The notes beneath the pieces were generated by a model. It did not search any database, was not told the origin of the DNA, and saw nothing but the letters and a program-made list of their open reading frames with translations. The position numbers and the translations under genes were made by a program. From an uncultured Muribaculaceae bacterium (GTDB lineage: Bacteria; Bacteroidota; Bacteroidia; Bacteroidales; Muribaculaceae), in NCBI GenBank assembly GCA_938039795.1, contig CALHWU010000163.1, positions 1-22,798 of the forward strand: a stretch of 22,798 bases of DNA, read 5' to 3'. This document shows positions 8,401 through 14,753 of this stretch, piece after piece. Positions within the stretch are counted from its first letter, which is position 1, and every line of letters begins with the position of its first letter.

Positions 8401-10269
8401 CATGGCTCCTGGATTGTTGGATGTCAGGTATCCTTGCAGTTCTCCTTTCGCAAGCTGCAGGTCAGCGACAATGTCGGAATATTCATCGCCCTGATAATTC
8501 AGCTCTCCTATCTCTGCACGGGCGGATATGGCAGTCGACGGGGAGAGGGGATCGAAGCCGTGCCCTTTGGCTGTGATGCCTGCCGTGAGTTCTCCAAGGC
8601 CGAGAGCGGGCATGAATGAAGCCACGGGGAAACGTTCGAATTCCACCGACGCCTCATAGCCCTCCACACGCTGTCGCCATGATCCGTCGGCTACTACGTG
8701 TCCGTCGCCGGCAGTTGCATTGATGAGCGCGGATATCAGACCCGGCCGGAAGTCAGCACGCCCTTTGAGCGCTATGGGGGGAATGTCGACGGAGCGGGCC
8801 AGTTTCGCATCAAGAAGCGATGGTTTAAGCCTGTCAAGTCCTGTCATTTTACCGGACAGTTCGATACGGCCGGATATGGAGGCGATGTCGAGCGGATTAT
8901 CGACATGGCCGTCGGCGCCGATTGTGAAGATGCGCGGGAGAGTGGCTTCGAGAGTGTTTATATCGATGCTTTTGGTCGTTCCGTCGATATCGGCTTTTAA
9001 CGAGAGATCCGAGCCGGCCGGAACGGATGCAAGCATCGGGGCAAGTGTCGGGAAAGCCATCTTTACGTCGACAGGAGCTATGCGGGCGGACGCTGCGAGC
9101 CGGAGGGGGAGCGTCGAGGCCTGACCGGAGGTGAATCCAAGCTCTGCGTCGATGTCGAGAGTGGAGAAGTCGGTCGAGATGCGGAATTGGCGGGCACTCA
9201 TCGTTCCGGCGGTATCTATGGCAAAGGTGCCGTCGGCGCGTAAGGCGATACCGGATCGTTCGGTGGCATGGAAACTGCGTAAAGGTACCCGCAGACTTGT
9301 GCCGCGATTATAGAGCGAATCTATCTCGATGGCTATCCCTGAAGCTTCAATATAGCCGAAATCGAGCCCCTTGGCAGGGATTATGCCTCTTTGGGCATAT
9401 AACGCTCTGCGGGCATTGAACGCAAGATGATCGGCTGTGACTGTCCAGAGTTGCGGATCGGCAGGGGATTCCGCTGCTTCAGTGATAGTGTCGGGTCGTA
9501 AGGGATGTGAACTCAGGTATTCGGCCGATGGGGTGAGGTAAGCCACATCAAGCGAATCGGCCGTCAGGCTTTCGGCCGTGACGGTGCGCGAGGCCATGTC
9601 GACAATTCCGTGGCGCAGCCTTATTTCGGGTATTTGCGCACCAAGAGAATCGATCACCGGGAGCATCGACATGGAGTAGTCGACGTCGCGCAGGGTGATG
9701 TCGAGCGCACGTATGATGAGAGGGGAGGAAGCGGCTGTGTCGGAGGCCTGGTCTGTCGAGAGGCTGTCGTTTATAATAAGGCTTACATTTCCGCCGTCGA
9801 GCAACGCGCGGTCAATGTCGACAATGCCTTTCCTGAGGTTCACCGCAGCGCCATCGAGAGTCAGATCGCGGATGTCGGCCCTGAGCCACATCGCAGAGTC
9901 AGGTGCGCCCAACTGATAGAAAGCATCTGTAAGCCGGGCGCCATCTACTCTGATATCACCTTTAAGCAGTGGAGCCATGGCGACTCGGAATTCTACATTT
10001 CCTGCCCTGAGCATCGTGTCGCCTGCCGCTTCCATCACCGTCGCGCTCTGCAGTGACAGCCGCAGGGGAAACCTTATGCGTAATGACTTGACGGTAATGT
10101 CCATGCCGGTGGATTTCTTGATCTCTTTCAGCGCTATGTCTTTGACAAACGCCTGCACCGCCGGTATGTAAAGGGCTATCGGCACTGCTATGACTATAAG
10201 CAGCAGCACCGACAATATCCACATGGTTATTTTCCGAAACATCCTCATCGGGTAGACACTCATAAACAT
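5431..10269 (-). CDS. tamB: TamB-like translocation and assembly module protein (DUF490)
   Basis: A very large envelope protein of 1612 residues. The N terminus has one membrane anchor (about residues 12-37, WILSVLLLIVIAVPIAL) followed by an AsmA-like start (IKKSTGMDITVKSLRIRFPLRLSLQ). The long middle is repetitive beta-strand sequence, as in the bridge-like TamB/AsmA family that forms a hydrophobic groove across the periplasm. The C-terminal part, roughly 1130-1560, is the TamB (DUF490) domain. The last 30 or so residues are a proline/alanine-rich tail, which looks disordered. TamB partners with a TamA-type barrel, and here tamL follows with a 4-base overlap. The start at 10269 is preceded by AAAGGG about 5 bases upstream; Met3, Met8 or Met10 are alternatives. 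No TAnnTTTG element was found between this start and the terminator at 10325-10373. Confidence 0.93.
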   Translation of the reverse strand: MFMSVYPMRMFRKITMWILSVLLLIVIAVPIALYIPAVQAFVKDIALKEIKKSTGMDITVKSLRIRFPLRLSLQSATVMEAAGDTMLRAGNVEFRVAMAPLLKGDIRVDGARLTDAFYQLGAPDSAMWLRADIRDLTLDGAAVNLRKGIVDIDRALLDGGNVSLIINDSLSTDQASDTAASSPLIIRALDITLRDVDYSMSMLPVIDSLGAQIPEIRLRHGIVDMASRTVTAESLTADSLDVAYLTPSAEYLSSHPLRPDTITEAAESPADPQLWTVTADHLAFNARRALYAQRGIIPAKGLDFGYIEASGIAIEIDSLYNRGTSLRVPLRSFHATERSGIALRADGTFAIDTAGTMSARQFRISTDFSTLDIDAELGFTSGQASTLPLRLAASARIAPVDVKMAFPTLAPMLASVPAGSDLSLKADIDGTTKSIDINTLEATLPRIFTIGADGHVDNPLDIASISGRIELSGKMTGLDRLKPSLLDAKLARSVDIPPIALKGRADFRPGLISALINATAGDGHVVADGSWRQRVEGYEASVEFERFPVASFMPALGLGELTAGITAKGHGFDPLSPSTAISARAEIGELNYQGDEYSDIVADLQLAKGELQGYLTSNNPGAMLDVELRGTASRQGFTWDVDGDIHSLDLLALRLTDSQCSGSLNITSHGSMSGDAAVIDATLSVADLDWNLAGHRITAPTTDLRLLTSDSTVNASLASGDMSLTLATFCGLDSLMARMAALPAVIDTAITRRDADITAIQRALPPLNAIMTAGSYNILSDLMGASGIGFSNASLSVSNDSLMNFNTRIIGFRSGTTRLDTLQFAAVQHGKYLAFNGALNNRPGTFDQWAHVRLTGYLADDRLALLMRQRDINDREGFFLGANLAMTDSLATLRFVPYSPVIGYKKWKLNASNFIAYNLYDHHIDADLEMVSGSSLIRLFTEHTPGSTAQEDLIVQLKDIQIQDWLTISPFAPPVKGSLGADMRLSAENGTLTGKGNVSLNDLYYGRDRVGSFDIGLDVGTDRSGRLTADASLKVDSIEVITAIGSLNDTASATPFHLDFEMIRFPMHVVNPFLPKNMARLSGMLNGRLDITGSLAHPVFDGYLDFDTTAVKVGMLGTSFSFSEEKIPVDSSVVRLENFTIRAANKNPLAIDGTVDLSNLTDIAMDLSLKAKNMQIVNSSRPRGADVYGRAFIDLDATVKGNMRYMAVNADLNLLPGTNVTYVIPDMESALVSQSTGEMVKFVNFADTAAVAEADTLARTTMIGLDATLTISQGSTINVDLSADGKNRATVAGYGTFDYTMSPLNDGRLTGRFNINSGFVRYTPPMMSEKKFEFNEGSYVAFNGDMLNPILNIHATDRLKANVTQTGQNSRLINFNVGLSVTNTLQNMNVAFDLSTDDDITVQNELSSMSPDQRANQAMNLLLYNTYTGPGTKASTSLSGNPLYSFLASQLNSWAAQNIRGIDISFGIDQYNQTTDGASSTTTSYSYRVSKNLFNDRVKIIVGGNYSTDADTDENFQQNLINDIAFEYMLNKRGTMIVRIFRHTGYESILEGEITQTGVGFVMRRKINSLKDLFRWAGRLRRSLMHQPAANPAPAAAPSPAAPEAETNRKQQ

Positions 10270-10324
10270 ATTACCCTTTAATAACCCCGGATACGGCAGG
10301 ATTGTTTATCGGGTCATTAATCAT

Positions 10325-10373
10325 AAAACACCGGGGGAGCCGGGATCATGGTATCTCCCGGCATCCCACGGTG
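10325..10373 (-). terminator. Rho-independent-type terminator after the DUF5606 gene
   Basis: On the minus strand a long imperfect hairpin is followed by TTTTATGATTAA. The outer arms CACCG/CGGTG (10329-10333/10369-10373) enclose a perfect 7-bp inner stem (GCCGGGA/TCCCGGC). It separates the DUF5606 gene from tamB, implying that tamB is transcribed from its own start in the roughly 55 bases that remain. Confidence 0.8.
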
Positions 10374-10426
10374 TGTGATCACGAAAGGGCGGCCGAAGCG
10401 CGATCCGCCGCCAGTGAGCCGCTTTA

Positions 10427-10858
10427 TCAGGATTCAGCCACTTCTTCTCCCTCAGCTTCTGCCTCCGGCAGAGAGAAATCGGTGATGCCGGCCTTGATCA
10501 GGCAGTTGTACCAGTTGAAAATTTTGCGAATATCGTTGGTGTAGACCCTTTCCTTGTCAAATTCAGGAAGTATGGTCTCAAAATACTTGCGTATGTCGGC
10601 ATCGGATCCCATGGCTTTCACGTCGACAGTCTTTGAATCGTTTTTGTCTCTGATGGTTTCGAGCACCTTTACGAGCGGACGTTCCTCATCATCGGCAGTA
10701 TATATCGAGATGTCGGCGAGAGCCACCACCTTGTCGTGGGAATAGGCGGGCATGCGCTTGCCGTCGGCGAGTGATTCCACTATCAGCATGTTGCGGCCCT
10801 GATTGACGAGCTTGAAAAGTCCGGGGCGTCCGGAGATTGAAAGGATTTTCTGAATCAT
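10427..10858 (-). CDS. DUF5606 family protein
   Basis: A 143-residue protein of unknown function that I recognise as DUF5606, a family seen in Bacteroidota. The N terminus IQKILSISGRPGLFKLVNQG and the following MLIVESLADGKRMP are its hallmark. The start is set at 10858 so that the protein begins MIQKILSISG, as relatives do; an upstream in-frame Met at 10879 would add seven atypical residues. There is no signal peptide or membrane segment, so it is predicted to be cytoplasmic. The C-terminal tail is acidic (EAEAEGEEVAES). A minus-strand TAAATTTG promoter element lies about 32 bases upstream (10890-10897), and a strong terminator follows, so it is probably a single-gene transcript. No catalytic motif is visible and I do not assign a function. 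Confidence 0.88.
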   Translation of the reverse strand: MIQKILSISGRPGLFKLVNQGRNMLIVESLADGKRMPAYSHDKVVALADISIYTADDEERPLVKVLETIRDKNDSKTVDVKAMGSDADIRKYFETILPEFDKERVYTNDIRKIFNWYNCLIKAGITDFSLPEAEAEGEEVAES

Positions 10859-10889
10859 TATTTTTGATGTTGGTTTCAAATGTTGGCCA

Positions 10890-10897
10890 CAAATTTA
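10890..10897 (-). promoter_or_regulatory. Bacteroidetes -7 promoter element for the DUF5606 gene
   Basis: Minus-strand TAAATTTG fits TAnnTTTG. It is about 32 bases before the DUF5606 start, leaving a leader of normal length. It lies back-to-back with the plus-strand element at 10931-10938. No clear -33 TTG is seen. Confidence 0.55.
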
Positions 10898-10930
10898 CGA
10901 AGTTTATCCCTAAATTCCATCCGAAATCAC

Positions 10931-10938
10931 TAACTTTG
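10931..10938 (+). promoter_or_regulatory. Bacteroidetes -7 promoter element for the yip1-smpB pair
   Basis: TAACTTTG matches TAnnTTTG and ends only 9 bases before the ATG at 10948. If used, the transcript would have a leader of only a few bases. No convincing -33 TTG is seen. Confidence 0.5.
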
Positions 10939-10947
10939 TGCTTCCAT

Positions 10948-11493
10948 ATGTTAAGGTTTATAAAACTACTGTTTCAATTGATAATGTCGCCCTCGCGTGG
11001 CTGGGAGGATATCTCGGCCGAGGGTGTCGATCCTTCGCAGCTGGCACGCTCCGGTTTTTTTCCGCTGACAGTCGCGATGGGACTGTCGGTGTTCATGCAG
11101 GGAGTATATCATCTGGAGCATACTTTCGTGGAGCTGCTCAGTCTGGCTGTCATTGAATTTGTGGCCTTCTTTGTCAGCTATTTCATCGCTACCCATTTCA
11201 TGTCGACTTACATATGCCGGTTTACCGACTCTATTCCGAGCGACAAACGCACTCAGACCTATGTGCTTATGGGACAGTCGCTGCTTGCTTTGAGTCTTCT
11301 GGTGCAGAACTGTCTGCCTTTCGACATAGATCTTGTGCTGTTTTTTGGCATATATACCGCGATAGTGCTTTGGCGCGGCGAGAGGTATATGGCTGTGCGT
11401 GCGGCAAGCATTGGCCGGTTCATGGCGTTCACGATCTGTACGGTGATAGTGCCGCCGTTTCTTATCATCCTGTTATTCAATCTTATTCTATGA
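10948..11493 (+). CDS. Yip1-like integral membrane protein
   Basis: A 181-residue polytopic membrane protein with about five hydrophobic segments. The start MLRFIKLLFQLIMSPSRGWEDI, an amphipathic helix followed by a Pro-Ser-Arg-Gly-Trp-Glu motif, is typical of bacterial Yip1-domain (PF04893-like) proteins in Bacteroidales. The start was chosen because it begins this conserved segment; upstream in-frame sequence from 10837 covers the promoter and looks non-coding. The function is unknown; the family is thought to act in membranes but bacterial members are largely uncharacterised. The stop overlaps the smpB start as ATGA (11490-11493), so the two are almost certainly one operon with coupled translation. 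Confidence 0.8.
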   Translation: MLRFIKLLFQLIMSPSRGWEDISAEGVDPSQLARSGFFPLTVAMGLSVFMQGVYHLEHTFVELLSLAVIEFVAFFVSYFIATHFMSTYICRFTDSIPSDKRTQTYVLMGQSLLALSLLVQNCLPFDIDLVLFFGIYTAIVLWRGERYMAVRAASIGRFMAFTICTVIVPPFLIILLFNLIL

Positions 11494-11945
11494 AACTCAA
11501 TGAAGTGAATATAGTCAACCGTCGGGCACGGTTTGACTACGAGATATCCGAGACGTTTACGGCCGGCATAGTGCTGACCGGCACTGAAATAAAGTCGATA
11601 CGCCTCGGCAAGGCGGGTCTGACCGATACTTTCTGTCTGGTAAGCGACGGGGAAGTCTGGGTCAAGAACATGTATGTGGCCGAATATTTCTACGGTTCAT
11701 ACAATAATCACTCCGCACGCCGCGACCGCAAGCTTCTCCTGAAAAAGAAGGAGATAGCCCGACTTGCAAAGGCCGGAAAGGATGCCGGATTCACTGTGGT
11801 GCCGCTCAAGGTGTTTATCAACGCCAAGGGTCTTGCCAAGATGGTGGTGGGCATAGGCCGGGGCAAGAAGGAATACGACAAGCGTCAGGCCATAAAGGAG
11901 CGCGACGACAAGCGCCAGATAGCCCGCATGTTTCAGAAAAAATAA
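11490..11945 (+). CDS. smpB: SsrA-binding protein SmpB
   Basis: A 151-residue protein, full length for SmpB. SmpB binds tmRNA and delivers it to stalled ribosomes for trans-translation, in the cytoplasm. Diagnostic segments are NRRARFDYEI, GIVLTGTEIKSIR, YVAEYFYGSYNNHSARRDRKLLL and the basic C-terminal tail KKEYDKRQAIKERDDKRQIARMF, which in known SmpB proteins enters the empty mRNA channel. The start at 11490 gives MKLNEVNIVN; longer upstream frames are read through the yip1 gene and are not real. The tmRNA gene (ssrA) is not in this window. Confidence 0.97.
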   Translation: MKLNEVNIVNRRARFDYEISETFTAGIVLTGTEIKSIRLGKAGLTDTFCLVSDGEVWVKNMYVAEYFYGSYNNHSARRDRKLLLKKKEIARLAKAGKDAGFTVVPLKVFINAKGLAKMVVGIGRGKKEYDKRQAIKERDDKRQIARMFQKK

Positions 11946-11969
11946 AGTATGACGCCGCCTGCTGCCGGT

Positions 11970-13175
11970 CTATTGCAATGGCCGGCAGATGAGTAGCATG
12001 TATCCTTCCGAAGCGCATCCTATACCGTAGACGCGCAGTTCGCCTCCTTCGGCGATCTTAAGGCGACGGGCCAGCGCCGGAGCGTCGAGCGGGAAGTTGC
12101 GTGTAGCCACATTGGCCTTTATCTTACGTGAGACAATCTCCTTTATCGAACGTTTGTCGAAATTCATGGCTTCTATTATTTCATACCCTTTTCCTGGAAA
12201 GTCGGTGATTCCCTGCGATAGAAACAGATGGGTGTTGATGTCGGGAACAGACATGCCGTATGCTGCGGCAATCCAGCCGTAATGACCGGCTTTCATCAGA
12301 GAAGGATAGGGTTCGTAGAGCCTCATGCCGTTGACGGGAATGGTTATCGCGATATCGGCAGATCGATGATCCCCTCCCGGAGTCACGTGAGAGATTCCTC
12401 CTTGCGTGGCTGTGACAGCATGGAGTGTGTAGGGAGTTTCGGATGGTATGCTGAAGTCTATCACGGCCACAAGCTCCTTGCATTCTGTGGCTGTGCCGAT
12501 AATATAAATGTCGCTTACCTGCTTCAGCTGATGCGCCACAGCTTCGGCATCAAGCATCGGGGAGGCCTTTATCACTACTTTACCGGTGATATCGCGAAGC
12601 GCGGGGAGCAATGCTGTCACATCGGGGGTGCAATCGGCCAGGCTGTAGCAGCGTCGGCCGAGGGTGTCGCGACGGGCAGGATCAATGAATATGCAGTCGT
12701 AATGCCGTCTGTTGGCGCTCCGGAGCCATTCGGTGCTGTCGGCTGTGATCACTTCGACGCTTCCGGCCAGTCCGAGAGCCCGGGCATTGAGCCGGGCAGC
12801 CTCGGCCGCCTCGGGGCGGCGCTCTATGGCTGTCACCTTGCGGCCTGCAGCGGCGAAATGGAAGGTGTCGATGCCAAGTCCGCACGTCAGGTCGGCAACA
12901 ATCGTGGCCTTGCCGATTATAGATGAATGGATGGCGGCGAGTGCGTCGGATGTCGATTGCTCGGCTGCAATCATGTCGGGGAACTGAAATGACAGACACT
13001 TCAGTGTGTCGGCAAGCTTGGAGGCAGTCTTGCGCCGTGCCTCAATCTGCAGTATGGCGTGCATCAGGCTCGGATCGGAGTGATGACGCAGCCGCAGTGT
13101 GGCTACGTCGGCCGCGGAATGGTCGGCGATCCATTGTATGATATCAGGCGATAGTGGCTCCATCGGTGGAAACAT
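11970..13175 (-). CDS. PG_1098-type class I SAM-dependent methyltransferase
   Basis: A 401-residue predicted methyltransferase with a C-terminal THUMP-like region, matching the Bacteroidales family typified by Porphyromonas PG_1098. The Rossmann motif I is DLTCGLGIDTFHFA at about 95-108, followed by an acidic residue in the TAIERR strand; DPARRD at 155-160 is the likely catalytic or base-contact loop, and KASPMLD follows at 203-209. The combination DPA + THUMP-like suggests a nucleic acid (RNA) substrate, but the actual target is not known. ATG at 13175 gives MFPPMEPLSP; Met5 at 13163 is equally likely. The gene is convergent with smpB, with only 24 bases between stops. Confidence 0.85.
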   Translation of the reverse strand: MFPPMEPLSPDIIQWIADHSAADVATLRLRHHSDPSLMHAILQIEARRKTASKLADTLKCLSFQFPDMIAAEQSTSDALAAIHSSIIGKATIVADLTCGLGIDTFHFAAAGRKVTAIERRPEAAEAARLNARALGLAGSVEVITADSTEWLRSANRRHYDCIFIDPARRDTLGRRCYSLADCTPDVTALLPALRDITGKVVIKASPMLDAEAVAHQLKQVSDIYIIGTATECKELVAVIDFSIPSETPYTLHAVTATQGGISHVTPGGDHRSADIAITIPVNGMRLYEPYPSLMKAGHYGWIAAAYGMSVPDINTHLFLSQGITDFPGKGYEIIEAMNFDKRSIKEIVSRKIKANVATRNFPLDAPALARRLKIAEGGELRVYGIGCASEGYMLLICRPLQ

Positions 13176-13257
13176 AAAGGATATGAAATGATGTTAAACT
13201 GCGAAACTCAAGCGATTGGCTCAAGGTTGTAATGATGTATTTCTTAATCTGACGACT

Positions 13258-13764
13258 ATGACTAACGCCAAATTCATGGAGAAGCTGCTCGGTCTTCAGC
13301 AAAATCTGCTGAATTTTGCCTATGTGCTCACCTTAAACCGCGACGACGCATATGATCTGCTTCAGGATACCACGCTGAAGGTGCTTGACAGCCGCGAGAT
13401 GTATCAGGATGATACGAATTTCAAAGGCTGGGTATTCACCATCATGCGCAATATCTTTATTAACCGTTACCGGCGGATGGTGAGGTCAGCCACCATTGTC
13501 GACACTTCCGATGATCTTTACCGCATCAACACTCCTGAAAACTGCCTCCAGCCCTCACCTGAAGAAACTTATCTGGCCAGCGAGATCACGGAAGTCGTCA
13601 ACAGTTTTCCGGATGGCTACCGTATACCGTTCACCATGCATGTCGCCGGTTACAAATATTCAGAGATAGCCGAGCGCATGCATTTGCCGCTCGGGACGGT
13701 CAAGAGCCGTATTTTCTATGCCCGTAAGTTTCTGCAGGAAAGGCTTTCGGATTATCGTTCCTGA
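13258..13764 (+). CDS. ECF-like RNA polymerase sigma factor
   Basis: A 168-residue sigma-70 family factor with region 2 at about residues 8-75 (DDAYDLLQDTTLKVL, NFKGWVFTIMRNIFINRYRR) and region 4 at about 110-165 (PFTMHVAGYKYSEIAERM, LPLGTVKSRIFYARKFL). Regions 1.1 and 3 are absent, so it is of ECF type. The start at 13258 gives MTNAKFMEKL, matching relatives in Bacteroides; an upstream in-frame start at 13216 would add 14 atypical residues. No anti-sigma factor, SusC/SusD pair or FecR gene is adjacent, so it is not an obvious glycan- or iron-linked ECF factor. Its regulon cannot be read here. Its stop lies inside a palindrome shared with the convergent exonuclease gene. Confidence 0.92.
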   Translation: MTNAKFMEKLLGLQQNLLNFAYVLTLNRDDAYDLLQDTTLKVLDSREMYQDDTNFKGWVFTIMRNIFINRYRRMVRSATIVDTSDDLYRINTPENCLQPSPEETYLASEITEVVNSFPDGYRIPFTMHVAGYKYSEIAERMHLPLGTVKSRIFYARKFLQERLSDYRS

Positions 13765-13775
13765 AAAGGATCCTT

Positions 13776-14687
13776 TCAGCGAAATTTGCCGGCAAGACGC
13801 AACAGCTTGGAGTTGAACTGCTCGTCGTCGGCCTCATAGCTGTCGGTATAGGCGTTGAATTCGTCGAGTTTCCGCCGCGACAGTCGGTCGAACCGGAAAT
13901 TGCCGTAGAGGATCTTGCCGGTAAGCATCTGACTGAATCTCACCATCGCTTTCTTACGGTTGGCGACAGCCACAGAGGCGACTATTTCGGGGCCCGCGCT
14001 CAAAGGCTCTTTGCTGAACTTCATCTGATATCTTCCGTCGGGCTGCCGTATTATGCTGCAGTATCCGGCTCCGTTGGCACGGTCGTAGCGATCCTTTTCA
14101 ACTGCAAACTCTTCGGCAAACTGTCGTTCGATCTCCTCTATTCCGGCTTTGTCAAGATTACGTTTGCCGGCATACCGGCCGATCAGGCTTGTGAAAGCCA
14201 TCAGAGTGCATTCGGTATCATAGTCGGCCGAGTGTTCTTTCCCTTCATCAATCTCAATCCCGAGCTCGCGGCAACAGGTGCTGAGTCCTACGTTCTGGCG
14301 GTAGTCGAGGCTGTTTTCAAGCCCGTAGGTGATCCAGAACCAATCGCGTATCTCCACTATCCGCAGCGTCTCGGGGATATGGATCCCTTCGTGGCGCAGT
14401 TTGTTGAGGTCGTTTTCTTCCACAGCGAACCCAATGACGTGGGAGGCGGCATCAATAACGCTCTGTATCTCCTGACGGCATTCGGCAAAGAGTGGCTCTG
14501 AGGCCACCATATCAGGCGTAATGCCATGTGGATAGCTGCGCCAGCGTTTAAGCGTGGCCGGTCGGAACCGCTGGCGGTATATCAGTCGCCCGTCACCGCT
14601 CATTATCGCCAGTTCGAGCATTTCCACGCCCTCGGCGAATTCGGCGTCAAGGCAAATCCAGTCGGCCAGTTGTGTAAAGTCAGTCAT
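13776..14687 (-). CDS. DEDDh 3'-5' exonuclease domain protein
   Basis: A 303-residue protein with an N-terminal RNase T/DnaQ-like exonuclease fold. Visible catalytic residues are Asp14 and Glu16 in ICLDAEF (ExoI), Asp93 in EENDLNKL (ExoII) and the ExoIII motif HSADYD, an HxAxxD with His152 and Asp157, marking the DEDDh subclass. The C-terminal 100 residues (about 205-303) are a separate conserved region without a motif I recognise. Such enzymes trim DNA or RNA 3' ends; the substrate here is unknown. The start is ATG at 14687 (MTDFTQL). A TTG two codons earlier is possible but less likely. It begins just downstream of the terminator of the fusion gene, so it must have its own promoter or depend on read-through; I see no clear TAnnTTTG there. 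Confidence 0.86.
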   Translation of the reverse strand: MTDFTQLADWICLDAEFAEGVEMLELAIMSGDGRLIYRQRFRPATLKRWRSYPHGITPDMVASEPLFAECRQEIQSVIDAASHVIGFAVEENDLNKLRHEGIHIPETLRIVEIRDWFWITYGLENSLDYRQNVGLSTCCRELGIEIDEGKEHSADYDTECTLMAFTSLIGRYAGKRNLDKAGIEEIERQFAEEFAVEKDRYDRANGAGYCSIIRQPDGRYQMKFSKEPLSAGPEIVASVAVANRKKAMVRFSQMLTGKILYGNFRFDRLSRRKLDEFNAYTDSYEADDEQFNSKLLRLAGKFR

Positions 14688-14697
14688 CGGCAATCAT

Positions 14698-14733
14698 AAA
14701 AACTCCCGGAAGCTGTCTGACGGCTTCCGGGAG
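14698..14733 (-). terminator. Rho-independent terminator of the NagB-PIG-L fusion gene
   Basis: A perfect 11-bp stem (CTCCCGGAAGC at 14703-14713 pairs with 14723-14733) with a 9-base loop is followed on the minus strand by TTTTT. It lies 20 bases after the fusion gene stop and 11 bases before the exonuclease start. Confidence 0.9.
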
Positions 14734-14753
14734 AGAGTGAGTGTGTAAATTGA

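Noticed and set aside
5431..10269. Possible internal duplications in tamB
   Set aside because: The repetitive beta-strand look is normal for AsmA/TamB proteins; I could not see exact DNA repeats by eye.
11962..11988. CTGCCGG/CCGGCAG inverted repeat between smpB and the methyltransferase gene
   Set aside because: A 7-bp stem with a 13-base loop and no T-run on either side, overlapping the end of the methyltransferase gene. It may aid termination but is too weak to annotate as a terminator.
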